From assembly GCA_002352145.1 (NCBI GenBank), contig DEHX01000005.1:46728-67877 (forward strand): a DNA stretch of 21,150 nt, in the 5' to 3' direction. Under the pieces are notes generated by a model that ran no database searches, was not told where the DNA came from, and saw nothing but the letters and a program-made list of their open reading frames with translations. This document shows, piece by piece, positions 7,598 to 15,436 of this stretch; the first letter of the stretch is position 1, and the number at the start of each line of letters is the position of its first letter. Made by a program: the position numbers and the translations under genes. Origin of the DNA: Chitinophagaceae bacterium UBA2789 (lineage in GTDB: Bacteria > Bacteroidota > Bacteroidia > Chitinophagales > Chitinophagaceae).

Positions 7598-9613
7598 ATG
7601 ATTTCAAAACAAGCACTTGGAAATATCCTTTTTGGAATGGCGGACGACCTTAGAGATAAGGTGGAAGATTACAAAAGCTATATCCTTACATTGCTCTTCT
7701 TTAAACGTCTCTCCGATAACTACGAATGGGAGACGGAAAACAAAATTGATGAGTTTGTTAAACAAAACGGTAAAATACCCAACAAAAAACAACTGGATCT
7801 CATCATAAAAAAAGCACACGACTTTAAGATTCCTGAAGATTGTTTTTGGAAAGACGTTAGAGAATCCTCGCCGGCAAAGAAAAATGATACTTTACACAAA
7901 GCAGTTACCGAGATCGCTAATGCTAATCCATCTTTAAAAGGGGTAATCAATACTGTACGCTGGAATGAACCATCCCCAGACGGTAGCGGTGGCAAAAAGT
8001 TAAGCCCTGCGGTATTGACAGCATTGATTAACCGCTTAGACGCCGTGGACCTGAGCAATAAAAACGCTTCAGTAGATGTGTTGGGTGATGCCTATGAATA
8101 CCTCATAAAAAAGTTTGCCGATGAAAACAAGGGCGGCACTACGGCAGGCCAGTTCTACACGCCACAGGAAGTGGTTGATATTATTGTACGCTATACCAAG
8201 CCCAGGAAAGACGAAAAAGTATATGATCCCACCTGCGGTTCAGGTGGATTTTTAATCAATTCGGCCAAGTATGTAAAGGAAACTTTTGGCAACCAAAAAG
8301 CCATTCAGTTATTCGGGCAGGAAGATGTGTGGAACACCTGGGCCATTGCCAATATCAATATGATCTTGCACGGACTGGATGCAAAGATTGTGAAGGAAGA
8401 CACCTTGCTGAAACCTCAATTCAACAATGGAAAAGAGATTGATAAGTTTGATCTGGTGCTTGCCAATTTCCCTTTTTCGCTAACCAACTGGTGGAAAAAC
8501 GGAAAACCGAAAAAAGACAAAAAAGGAAACCCTGTACTGACCAAAGAAGGCACGCCACAACTCAGCTTCCCCGACAAAAACGAATTCAGCGACCCCTGGG
8601 ACAGGTTTGAATATGGCGTTCCTCCATTTAGTGTTGGCGACTTTGCTTTTCTGCAACATATTGTTGCTTCGATGAACGAAAACGGCAGAGCCGGTGTGGT
8701 TTGTCCGCAGGGGGTTTTGTTCAGAGGGCAACCGGAAAAAACCGAAGAAGAAGACGGTCAAAACCGCAAAGCTGATGATGAATATGAAATCCGGAGGAAG
8801 TTTTTGACCGGGCTGGAAGACGAAAACGGTAAAAAACTGAAAAGCCAGAACATTATTGAAGCCATTGTGGTATTGCCATCCAACCTGTTTTACGGTACTA
8901 CCATTCCGGGCAGCGTTGTATTCTTCAATAAAAACAAACCCAAAGACCGTAAGGACAAAGTGCTGATGATTTATGCAGCCCGTGAAGGCTGGTATAAAGA
9001 GGAAGCCAATATGAATGTGCTGCTGCCGCACGACATCCTCCGCATAATGACCATGCTGGAAAGTTGGGGCGAAATAGAAAAAGCCCGGAAGTTTATCCCT
9101 GCGCAGGAAGTACGGCTGCACAAGAAAATACAGGACGATCTTGATTTTAAATTAAGTGAGATTGAAATAAAATACCAGGAAGATATTGAACTGGCTGAAA
9201 AGAAAGTCAGCGAACTGCAGGCCAAAGAAAAACGCAGCAAAGGGCAGCAAAACGATCTGGCCAAAAAGAAAGAAGCCCTGCAAAAACTATTAAACAAAAA
9301 GAACGGCGAAATCTTTGATGTCAAGGCACAGGCAGCCAAAGAAAAACTGGCCATTGAAAACGTAAAGAAAGAACTCCTGGAAATGTTTGCCGACCCTGAA
9401 TTACGCAAACGCTATTTTTCTATTGTGGATATGGACGAATTGGAAGAAAACGAATACAACCTGAACATACCCCGCTATGTGGATACCTTTGAACCTGAAG
9501 AGGAAATTGATTTGCAGGAAGCGATTGCGGAGTTCAATTCATTTATTGATGCAGAAGAAAAAGCGGATAAATCTCTTTTTTCAATTTTAAGTATAGCAAA
9601 TGCTGGTATATAG
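7598..9613 (+). CDS. hsdM: Type I restriction-modification DNA methyltransferase subunit
   Basis: 671 residues. It transfers methyl from S-adenosylmethionine to the N6 of adenine within the site chosen by HsdS. The N-terminal HsdM_N helical domain (about 1-150: LRDKVEDYKSYILTLLFFKRLSD) is followed by the N6-methyltransferase core from about 165, opening with GQFYTPQEVVDIIV. The SAM-binding motif I is DPTCGSGGFLI from residue 210; catalytic motif IV is N290-F-P-F, the NFPF variant of NPPF. Residues 508-597 are a highly charged, K/E-rich predicted coiled coil inserted before the usual C-terminal YNLNIPRYVDTFEPEEEID segment, making the protein longer than typical HsdM (about 500-550). The end overlaps hsdS by 14 bases, indicating coupled translation. 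The subunit is intact. Confidence 0.97.
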   Translation: MISKQALGNILFGMADDLRDKVEDYKSYILTLLFFKRLSDNYEWETENKIDEFVKQNGKIPNKKQLDLIIKKAHDFKIPEDCFWKDVRESSPAKKNDTLHKAVTEIANANPSLKGVINTVRWNEPSPDGSGGKKLSPAVLTALINRLDAVDLSNKNASVDVLGDAYEYLIKKFADENKGGTTAGQFYTPQEVVDIIVRYTKPRKDEKVYDPTCGSGGFLINSAKYVKETFGNQKAIQLFGQEDVWNTWAIANINMILHGLDAKIVKEDTLLKPQFNNGKEIDKFDLVLANFPFSLTNWWKNGKPKKDKKGNPVLTKEGTPQLSFPDKNEFSDPWDRFEYGVPPFSVGDFAFLQHIVASMNENGRAGVVCPQGVLFRGQPEKTEEEDGQNRKADDEYEIRRKFLTGLEDENGKKLKSQNIIEAIVVLPSNLFYGTTIPGSVVFFNKNKPKDRKDKVLMIYAAREGWYKEEANMNVLLPHDILRIMTMLESWGEIEKARKFIPAQEVRLHKKIQDDLDFKLSEIEIKYQEDIELAEKKVSELQAKEKRSKGQQNDLAKKKEALQKLLNKKNGEIFDVKAQAAKEKLAIENVKKELLEMFADPELRKRYFSIVDMDELEENEYNLNIPRYVDTFEPEEEIDLQEAIAEFNSFIDAEEKADKSLFSILSIANAGI

Positions 9614-10961
9614 GCAAAAAGAAGACTTTTACCTTGACGATGATTTTGGAGAGATTCCAAAGGGATGGTCTTTAAAAAAGTTTATAAAATGCTTCGAATT
9701 TTTTCCGACCGCTTCCTATTCAAGAGAACAGTTAAGTGAAAGTGGAGACTGCTGCTATATTCACTATGGAGACATTCACACAAAGTTTGATGGCTTTATT
9801 GATTTCAAGAAAGAAAATTTGCCTTTCGTTGAGAAGAAAATGGCAAGTCGTTTTTCGAAGCTGAAAGAGGGTGATTTAATTATTGCAGACGCTTCTGAGG
9901 ATTACGATGGTGTTGGCAAAGCCGTAGAAGTAATAAATATTGGTAATGTCGATGCTATTGCAGGACTTCATACACTTCATTTAAGAGCAATTGACAATTG
10001 TTTGGTTAACGGTTTCAAAGCTTACGTGTTGAAAAATGGCTCAGTAAGAAATAAAATACTTCGTTCTGCAACAGGAATAAAAGTATATAGCATTTCGAAA
10101 AGCAGTCTGAAAAACATACTGATTCCCGTTCCACCACCAACCGAACAACGCATCATTGCTTCTATACTTTCTAAAGTAGATGAAACCATAGCCGCTACCA
10201 AAAACAGCATAGCCAAAGCCGAACGCCTGAAAAAAGCCCTGATGCAAAACCTGCTCACCGGCAAACTAAAACCCAATGGCACCTGGAGAAAGAAAGATGA
10301 GTTTTATAAGGATGAGAAATTTGGGAATGTGCCGAAGGGGTGGAAATATGACAGGTTAGAAACAGTTCTTTCCAATTGCCAATATGGGATTAATGCAACT
10401 TCAGTAGAAGATGGTAAATTCCCGATGTTGAGGATGAACAATATTATTGGTGGGAAAATGGTGAACCAACCAATGGTTTATATAGATCTTGACAAAAAGC
10501 TTTTTGAGAAATATAAAGTCAATTCAGGAGATATATTGTTTAACAGAACAAACAGTATGGATTTGGTAGGGAAACTAGGAATATTTAAGCTGGAAGGGAA
10601 TTATGTGTTTGCTTCTTACCTTATTAGATTAACAGTTAACCAAAATAATATTCCTGAATATTTCAATTATTATCTAAATTCTTATGAAGGTCAATGCAAA
10701 CTTCGTTCAAAAGCGACACCTTCAGTTAGTCAGGCAAATATTAATGCAGGCAATGTTAAGAGACTTATTGTACCAATCCCACCAAAAGACGAACAACTTC
10801 TTATTTCAAATAGAATAGAAGCAATAGAAACTGTCCTGACATCAAAGCAAATCAAAATCAAAAAATTGGAGCAGCTAAAAAAAGCCCTGATGCAAAATTT
10901 ATTGACTGGCAAGGTGCGGGTAAAAGTGCCAAAAGAACAATTACTAACAGAAATATGGTAA
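9600..10961 (+). CDS. hsdS: Type I restriction-modification specificity subunit
   Basis: 453 residues built as two repeats of about 225. Each half opens with an F-Y-x-D-x-x-F-G-x-[IV]-P-K-G-W motif (residues 10-23 and 235-248), continues with a variable target-recognition domain, and ends in a conserved helical spacer (PPPTEQRIIASILSKVDETI from 178; PPKDEQLLISNRIEAIE in the second half) closing with KKALMQNLLTGK. The two recognition domains read the two halves of a bipartite DNA site; their sequences differ from each other, so the site is probably asymmetric. The ATG is inside the end of hsdM. The dinD remnant starts 3 bases after the stop. The recognition sequence itself cannot be read from the protein. 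Confidence 0.96.
   Translation: MLVYRQKEDFYLDDDFGEIPKGWSLKKFIKCFEFFPTASYSREQLSESGDCCYIHYGDIHTKFDGFIDFKKENLPFVEKKMASRFSKLKEGDLIIADASEDYDGVGKAVEVINIGNVDAIAGLHTLHLRAIDNCLVNGFKAYVLKNGSVRNKILRSATGIKVYSISKSSLKNILIPVPPPTEQRIIASILSKVDETIAATKNSIAKAERLKKALMQNLLTGKLKPNGTWRKKDEFYKDEKFGNVPKGWKYDRLETVLSNCQYGINATSVEDGKFPMLRMNNIIGGKMVNQPMVYIDLDKKLFEKYKVNSGDILFNRTNSMDLVGKLGIFKLEGNYVFASYLIRLTVNQNNIPEYFNYYLNSYEGQCKLRSKATPSVSQANINAGNVKRLIVPIPPKDEQLLISNRIEAIETVLTSKQIKIKKLEQLKKALMQNLLTGKVRVKVPKEQLLTEIW
10230..10897 (+). repeat. Direct repeat inside hsdS, two copies
   Basis: A 20-base identical segment occurs at 10230-10249 and 10878-10897, 648 bases (216 codons) apart. It encodes the conserved KKALMQN of the two spacer helices. 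Similarity extends further at protein level. Such in-frame repeats can support recombination that exchanges target-recognition domains between hsdS genes. No second hsdS or silent cassette is present in this window. Confidence 0.8.
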
Positions 10962-10964
10962 GGC

Positions 10965-11331
10965 ATGAAAAAAGAACAGATACAACAACTTTTTACACAA
11001 TTTGAAAATGCCCGGCAACAGGTAGAGGGTATTGAATGCTGGAGTGCCCGTGATTTGCAGGGCATATTGGGTTATGCCAAATGGGATAATTTTTTTAAAG
11101 TGATTGAAAAAGCAAGAATAGCTGCTGAAAGCAGCGGCATACCGGTTGCCGACCATTTTGCCGGTGTCGGGAAAATGGGGCCGCTGGGCAGTGGCGCCGA
11201 ACGTTAAATTCCGGATGTAATGCTTACCTGTTATGCCGGCTGACGAAGATGTACAAAAGGTAAGACGCAGATTAGAAAGCGATGAGAAGCAACTGCTAAA
11301 AGAGTTGAAAAAAACAAAAAAGAAAAAGTAA
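10965..11331 (+). pseudogene. dinD: Degraded dinD (DNA-damage-inducible protein D) gene
   Basis: The first 80 codons match the N-terminus of DinD-family proteins (IECWSARDLQGILGYAKWDNF ... DHFAGVGKMGPLGSGAER). A TAA at 11205-11207 then stops the frame where the family normally has a residue such as Glu. Reading on in the same frame gives IPDVMLTCYA (11208-11237), again DinD-like, so the stop is a point mutation. The frame then shifts and the sequence jumps to the typical DinD C-terminal tail, MPADEDVQKVRRRLESDEK ... (11233-11331, ending TAA). About 150 codons of the middle are missing compared with the usual 270-290 residues. The operon spacing is preserved (3 bases after hsdS, 4 before hsdR). 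DinD genes are regular companions of type I RM operons. An 80-residue product could still be made, but a function is doubtful. Confidence 0.85.
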
Positions 11332-11335
11332 GTCA

Positions 11336-14300
11336 ATGCCTCAGCTATCTGAACTAAACGGAGTAGAACGCCCTGTTTGCGAATGGCTCAGCAAAATGGG
11401 ATGGAACTACGTTTCATTAGAAGATTTGCAGTTCTTCAATCGTCCGTTTTCCAATCCCATTATTGAACCCATTTTATTGGAAAAAATTAAAGATTTCAAC
11501 GGCTTAACGGATAACGATGCACAAAGTGTGCTGGAAACCCTTACCCAAAACCTGAACAACCCCACCGCTATTGATGGCAACGAAAAATTTCTGAAGCGCC
11601 TGGTTGAAGGCACCACAATAAATATTCAGGGCGAGCCAAAAGATTGTAAATACATTGACTTTGAAAATATCTGGAACAACGATTTCAAAGTCACACAACA
11701 ATATTGGGTGCAGGGGTACAAAATGGTAAAAACCGATATTGTATTATTGGTAAACGGGGTTCCCTTAGTTCCCATAGAAGCCAAGCAACGGGCAAGAAAA
11801 GGAACCAACTGGCTGGAAGGAGTAAAACAGTTCAGCACCTATCAGCAGCGGGCCACGCAATTCTGGATGAGCCACTGCTTTGCTGTGGCTTGCAACGGCA
11901 GAATAACCAAATATGGCATTCCGGGGGCTTCTGCTTCTTATTTCAATGAATGGAAAGACAGCATCATTGATACCAGTTTTGACAATCCGATATTGGCACC
12001 AGGAAATGACCTTTGCGAGTGGGAAGAAAAAGACGGCTACAAGCATTTTAAAATAAAATACCTGCGGGCTTCTGATGGCAAACTAATTCCGGAAGAACAG
12101 ATGAAATGGGGCATTTTAGGGCTACTGCAACCTGCTCGGGTACTGGATATTCTGCAACACTTCATTGTTTTTGAACGCACAGAAGACAGCGGCATTATCA
12201 AAAAAGTAGCAAGATACCAGCAACTGAGGGCGGCTAACAAAATTGTTGACCGTGTAGTGAAAGAGGAATTGAAGCAGGGCGTAATCTGGCACACACAGGG
12301 CAGCGGAAAAAGTTTAACCATGCTTTACACCGCTTACAAACTTCGCCAAAACGAAAAACTCAAAGACCCAACGGTGTATATTGTGGTTGACCGCAAAGAT
12401 TTGAAAGAACAAATCGGTGGCACGTTTGACGATTGCGAGTTTCCGAATGTGGAAACCATACGCAACATCGGCGACCTGAAAGCTAAAATTGATGACCGCC
12501 CGGCAGGTGTATTCATTACTACCATTCAAAAATTCCGTGAATTAGGCGACCGGAAAGATGACCGCACCAATGTGATCTTGCTGATAGACGAAGCGCACCG
12601 CACCCAATACGGAGATTTTCAAATTGAATTGCAAAATGTGTTTCCCCAGGCAAGGCGATTTGCATTTACAGGAACACCGATTCCAAAAACGCACCGGGAT
12701 TTTGGCATTCGTGAAGGCACAAAACTCGTGGAAGCATATCTTGACCAATACAACATAAAAGATGCCATTGAAGACGGAGCAACAGTGGCAGTTCGCTATA
12801 CGTTTGGACCAATCAAATGGCATTTGGACAAAGAGAAATTAAAACAAGGTTGGGATGAAATAACAGCCGAACTGAACGAAGATGAAACCCGGCTGGTAGA
12901 ACGCAGAACACAACCCTGGAAACAGTTTTTAAAACACCCCGACCGTGTAAAAACACTGGCACGGGATATTTATGACGATTACCGAAATGTAGTTGAACCA
13001 TTGGGATATAAAGCACAGGTGGTGGGTTGCGACAAAGAAGCCTGTGTATTATATTACAACGAACTGCTGAAATGTGGTTTTGACAGAAGTGAAATCAAAG
13101 TTATTTTCAGCGAAAGCAATTATGATGAAGCTGAACGCTATGAACTTTTTAAAGATCATTACCTTAGCGACGGCGACCGCAAGAAACTGATTAAGCAGTT
13201 CAAACGCAGAATTACCGATGAAGAAATTGCCAAAGGGAACAATCTGAAAATTTTCATTGTGTGCAATATGCTGCTTACGGGCTTTGACGCACCCGTAGAG
13301 CAAACCATGTATTTAGACAGCCCTTTGCGGGATCATAATCTTTTGCAAGCCATTGCCCGAACCAACCGGCCTTTTGATGATAAGGTTACTAAAATGAGTA
13401 AGGAGTTTGGGCGAATTGTGGATTATGTAGGTGTCTTTACCAATTACACAGAAGCATTGAATTACGACCCGGACGACATCGGAGAGTTTGAAGATGTGGA
13501 CAAACTGGTAGAGGAATTTCCAAAACATCTGGACAAAGCAATGGAACCGTTCAAAGACATTGTTTTGCAGGATACTTACGATTGCAGCATTGCCATTGTA
13601 CGAACACTTTCCACACTTGATCAGGGCAAATTTGAGACTGAAGTCAAACAGGTCATTCAGTTGTATGAAAGCATTTCGCCACACCCGAAATTGAGAGAAA
13701 GCCGTGAAAAATATTTGTGGTTGAATGAGATTTATGAAATCTACCTGGAAGAGTTCAAACGCCTTGATTTTGATGCAGAAATCTATGCCGTAAAAACAAG
13801 GAAACTCATTCAGGAAAGTGCAACGCTTTTAAGTTACAGAGGTCACTTGCCAGAAATCAGCATTGACGAAAAGTATTTGGATAATCTGAAAAAGGCCAAA
13901 CTCAACCCAAGTGACAAAGCAGAAAAAATTATTCGTGATATTGAAACGGTAATTCGCAAGAATGAAATTGAAAGTCCTGTTTTTGTGGAGTTTCAAATAC
14001 GATTAGATGACCTGATAAAACGAAAAGAAACTGAAGCTGAAAGCATAGAAAATATTTTGCAGAATCTCGAAGGCTTGTATTCCGAAATTGATGATGCAGC
14101 TTCATTACCGCAACGGATGGGCTTTACCGACAGGGGCAGTTTTGATATTTATTCGGAAATAAAAAACACACAGGGTGAAAACTTCCAGGACGAATTGAGC
14201 AAAGCATTTGCAAAAGCGGTTGTTTCACTGGTTCAATCAAAAGTGTATATCGGCTGGCAAGACAATGAGAAAGAAGTAGAACGCATAAAAACCGACATTG

Positions 14301-14407
14301 AAATTCTTGCTGTTGACGACACATTTGAAACTTTGGATATTGATGATAACACCGAGCTGATGGACAGTATTATGAAAAGAGTAATTCAACACTACGGACT
14401 TGACTAA
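11336..14407 (+). CDS. hsdR: Type I restriction endonuclease, ATP-dependent translocase subunit
   Basis: 1023 residues, normal length. The N-terminal PD-(D/E)xK nuclease has D134 (KTDIVLLVNG) and E148-A-K150 (PIEAKQ). The superfamily 2 motor follows: Walker A G322-S-G-K-S326 in WHTQGSGKSLTM, DEAH box D418-E-A-H421, motif III FTGTP, and motif VI QAIARTNRP in the second RecA-like lobe, preceded by LLTGFDAPVEQTMYLDSPL. A helical C-terminal region binds the M2S core. The subunit pulls unmethylated DNA past the complex and cuts at a distance. All catalytic motifs are intact. The stop overlaps the next gene's ATG by one base (TAATG), so that gene is translationally coupled. Confidence 0.97.
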   Translation: MPQLSELNGVERPVCEWLSKMGWNYVSLEDLQFFNRPFSNPIIEPILLEKIKDFNGLTDNDAQSVLETLTQNLNNPTAIDGNEKFLKRLVEGTTINIQGEPKDCKYIDFENIWNNDFKVTQQYWVQGYKMVKTDIVLLVNGVPLVPIEAKQRARKGTNWLEGVKQFSTYQQRATQFWMSHCFAVACNGRITKYGIPGASASYFNEWKDSIIDTSFDNPILAPGNDLCEWEEKDGYKHFKIKYLRASDGKLIPEEQMKWGILGLLQPARVLDILQHFIVFERTEDSGIIKKVARYQQLRAANKIVDRVVKEELKQGVIWHTQGSGKSLTMLYTAYKLRQNEKLKDPTVYIVVDRKDLKEQIGGTFDDCEFPNVETIRNIGDLKAKIDDRPAGVFITTIQKFRELGDRKDDRTNVILLIDEAHRTQYGDFQIELQNVFPQARRFAFTGTPIPKTHRDFGIREGTKLVEAYLDQYNIKDAIEDGATVAVRYTFGPIKWHLDKEKLKQGWDEITAELNEDETRLVERRTQPWKQFLKHPDRVKTLARDIYDDYRNVVEPLGYKAQVVGCDKEACVLYYNELLKCGFDRSEIKVIFSESNYDEAERYELFKDHYLSDGDRKKLIKQFKRRITDEEIAKGNNLKIFIVCNMLLTGFDAPVEQTMYLDSPLRDHNLLQAIARTNRPFDDKVTKMSKEFGRIVDYVGVFTNYTEALNYDPDDIGEFEDVDKLVEEFPKHLDKAMEPFKDIVLQDTYDCSIAIVRTLSTLDQGKFETEVKQVIQLYESISPHPKLRESREKYLWLNEIYEIYLEEFKRLDFDAEIYAVKTRKLIQESATLLSYRGHLPEISIDEKYLDNLKKAKLNPSDKAEKIIRDIETVIRKNEIESPVFVEFQIRLDDLIKRKETEAESIENILQNLEGLYSEIDDAASLPQRMGFTDRGSFDIYSEIKNTQGENFQDELSKAFAKAVVSLVQSKVYIGWQDNEKEVERIKTDIEILAVDDTFETLDIDDNTELMDSIMKRVIQHYGLD

Positions 14408-15066
14408 TGACAATGCCTGATAATTTTATATTGGAACGCAAAAAAGTAAAGCATGCAAGGATAAGAGTAAGCGAAAACTTATCCGTAAGAGTGTTAGTGC
14501 CGGAGAATTTTGACAACACCGACATTCAGAACCTGCTTAAGAAAAAGCAAAGCTGGATTGACAAAAACCTCAATAAGTTCAAAAGCAGAACAGAAAAAAT
14601 AAAATTGCACGACAATCAAATTCTGTTATTTGGCAACAAATACACTTACTTCTATCGTGCAGAGTATCACAACAAAGTGGTGATAAATAAGGAACACAAA
14701 ACCATTCAATCCAAAATAAATCTGCTGGACAAAGACCAGCAACTGAAATGGCATAAGCGTTACGCCAAACGACACATCACAAAACGACTGAAAGAGATAG
14801 CCAAAGAATATAAATTCAAATACAATAAGGTTTTCATTCGTGACCAACGGACAAAGTGGGGCAACTGCTCAACACAGAAAAACCTGTCATTCAACTGGCG
14901 GCTAATCAAGACACCAGATTTCGTGATTGACTATTTAATTTTTCACGAACTGGTTCACACACGGACAATGAACCATACTGCCAAATTTTGGACAGAATTA
15001 AGAAGTTTATATCCCGAATATCCGGAAGCAGTTAAATGGTTAGACAGGTACGGAAATAGTTTATAA
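14407..15066 (+). CDS. YgjP-like (DUF45) zinc metallopeptidase
   Basis: 219 residues. The N-terminal half is a basic beta-rich domain (RIRVSENLSVRVLVPENF; many Lys). The C-terminal half carries WGNCSTQKNLSFNWRLIKTP and the zincin motif H180-E-L-V-H184 with a likely third ligand H190 (HExxH plus five residues plus H), followed by FWTELRSLYPEYPEAVKWLD. This order is typical of YgjP-like DUF45 proteins, related in fold to SprT/WLM proteases, which are frequently encoded beside type I RM genes. The start ATG overlaps the hsdR stop by one base; a second in-frame ATG two codons later is an alternative start. The substrate is unknown. A cytoplasmic protein is expected, since no signal peptide is visible. 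Confidence 0.9.
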   Translation: MTMPDNFILERKKVKHARIRVSENLSVRVLVPENFDNTDIQNLLKKKQSWIDKNLNKFKSRTEKIKLHDNQILLFGNKYTYFYRAEYHNKVVINKEHKTIQSKINLLDKDQQLKWHKRYAKRHITKRLKEIAKEYKFKYNKVFIRDQRTKWGNCSTQKNLSFNWRLIKTPDFVIDYLIFHELVHTRTMNHTAKFWTELRSLYPEYPEAVKWLDRYGNSL

Positions 15067-15347
15067 CCCAACTCAGGTCTCCCATTTTTTTTGTTTACAG
15101 TAGATGAGACAAAGTCTCCCTCTGATGTCTCTGCCGGGGTCGTAACTGAATCTCAGTTAGGTTTATCACTGTCTACTCACCTTCACTACACCATCACCCT
15201 GAATTTTTTACTAGTTCTTCTGGAGAATTTTCAAGTCTGACTGTAGATTAAGCATTCCTTCAGGTACCCTTTTCCGTTCGGGACACCACACTACTGCCCA
15301 AAAAGAAATTTAGGTTCCGTTTAAATACTTAAGAGCAATCTCATTAT
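15067..15347. other. Gene-free stretch between the metallopeptidase and Fic genes
   Basis: No convincing gene in six frames. There are small hairpins: GAGAC (15106-15110) / GTCTC (15114-15118) with an AAA loop, and TAACTGA (15143-15149) / TCAGTTA (15153-15159) with a 3-base loop. Neither is followed by a T run, so they are weak terminator candidates for the RM operon. Both strands contain short open stretches broken by stops, which may be the residue of a lost gene or element that I could not identify. Confidence 0.6.
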
Positions 15348-15430
15348 CGAATATTTTCGTATCATTTCGTATCAAATTAATTTTGGAATTATCGTTTCAC
15401 TTTCGGATATTTGCGTATCATTTCGTATCA
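15348..15430 (+). repeat. Paired 27-bp direct repeats, operator-like, before the fic gene
   Basis: 15348-15374 and 15404-15430 are identical except for two bases. Each contains the 17-mer CGTATCATTTCGTATCA, itself a tandem of two CGTATCA units spaced 10 bases (one helical turn) apart. A third, degenerate version occurs at 15393-15409 (CGTTTCACTTTCGGATA). The two full copies are 56 bases apart and flank the predicted -7 box at 15378-15385. This is the layout expected of repressor sites. Confidence 0.7.
15355..15385 (+). promoter_or_regulatory. Candidate promoter of the fic gene
   Basis: TAATTTTG (15378-15385) is an exact match to TAnnTTTG. A -33-like TTTC (15355-15358) lies 19 bases upstream, inside the first 27-bp repeat. 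Transcription would start near 15392, leaving a leader of about 45 bases that contains the second repeat. The in-frame TTG at 15383 lies within the -7 box and therefore cannot be the start codon if this promoter is used. Confidence 0.5.
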
Positions 15431-15436
15431 TTAAAT

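Noticed and set aside
8480..9121. 213-codon antisense frame inside hsdM
   Set aside because: Entirely covered by the well-supported hsdM gene; the F/V-rich composition is what the antisense of Lys/Glu-rich coding sequence gives.
10965..11207. Intact small antitoxin-like gene of 80 codons
   Set aside because: Family-like sequence continues in frame after the stop and the typical C-terminal tail is found further on, so it is the front part of a broken dinD.
15348..15430. Possible mini CRISPR array from the repeated CGTATCA units
   Set aside because: Only two full copies and one degenerate copy, no regular unique spacers, no cas genes; the position around a promoter fits operators better.
15383..15436. 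TTG-initiated longer form of the Fic protein, 18 residues more
   Set aside because: The TTG lies in the predicted -7 box, the extra residues are encoded by operator-like repeats, and a good ATG follows at 15437.
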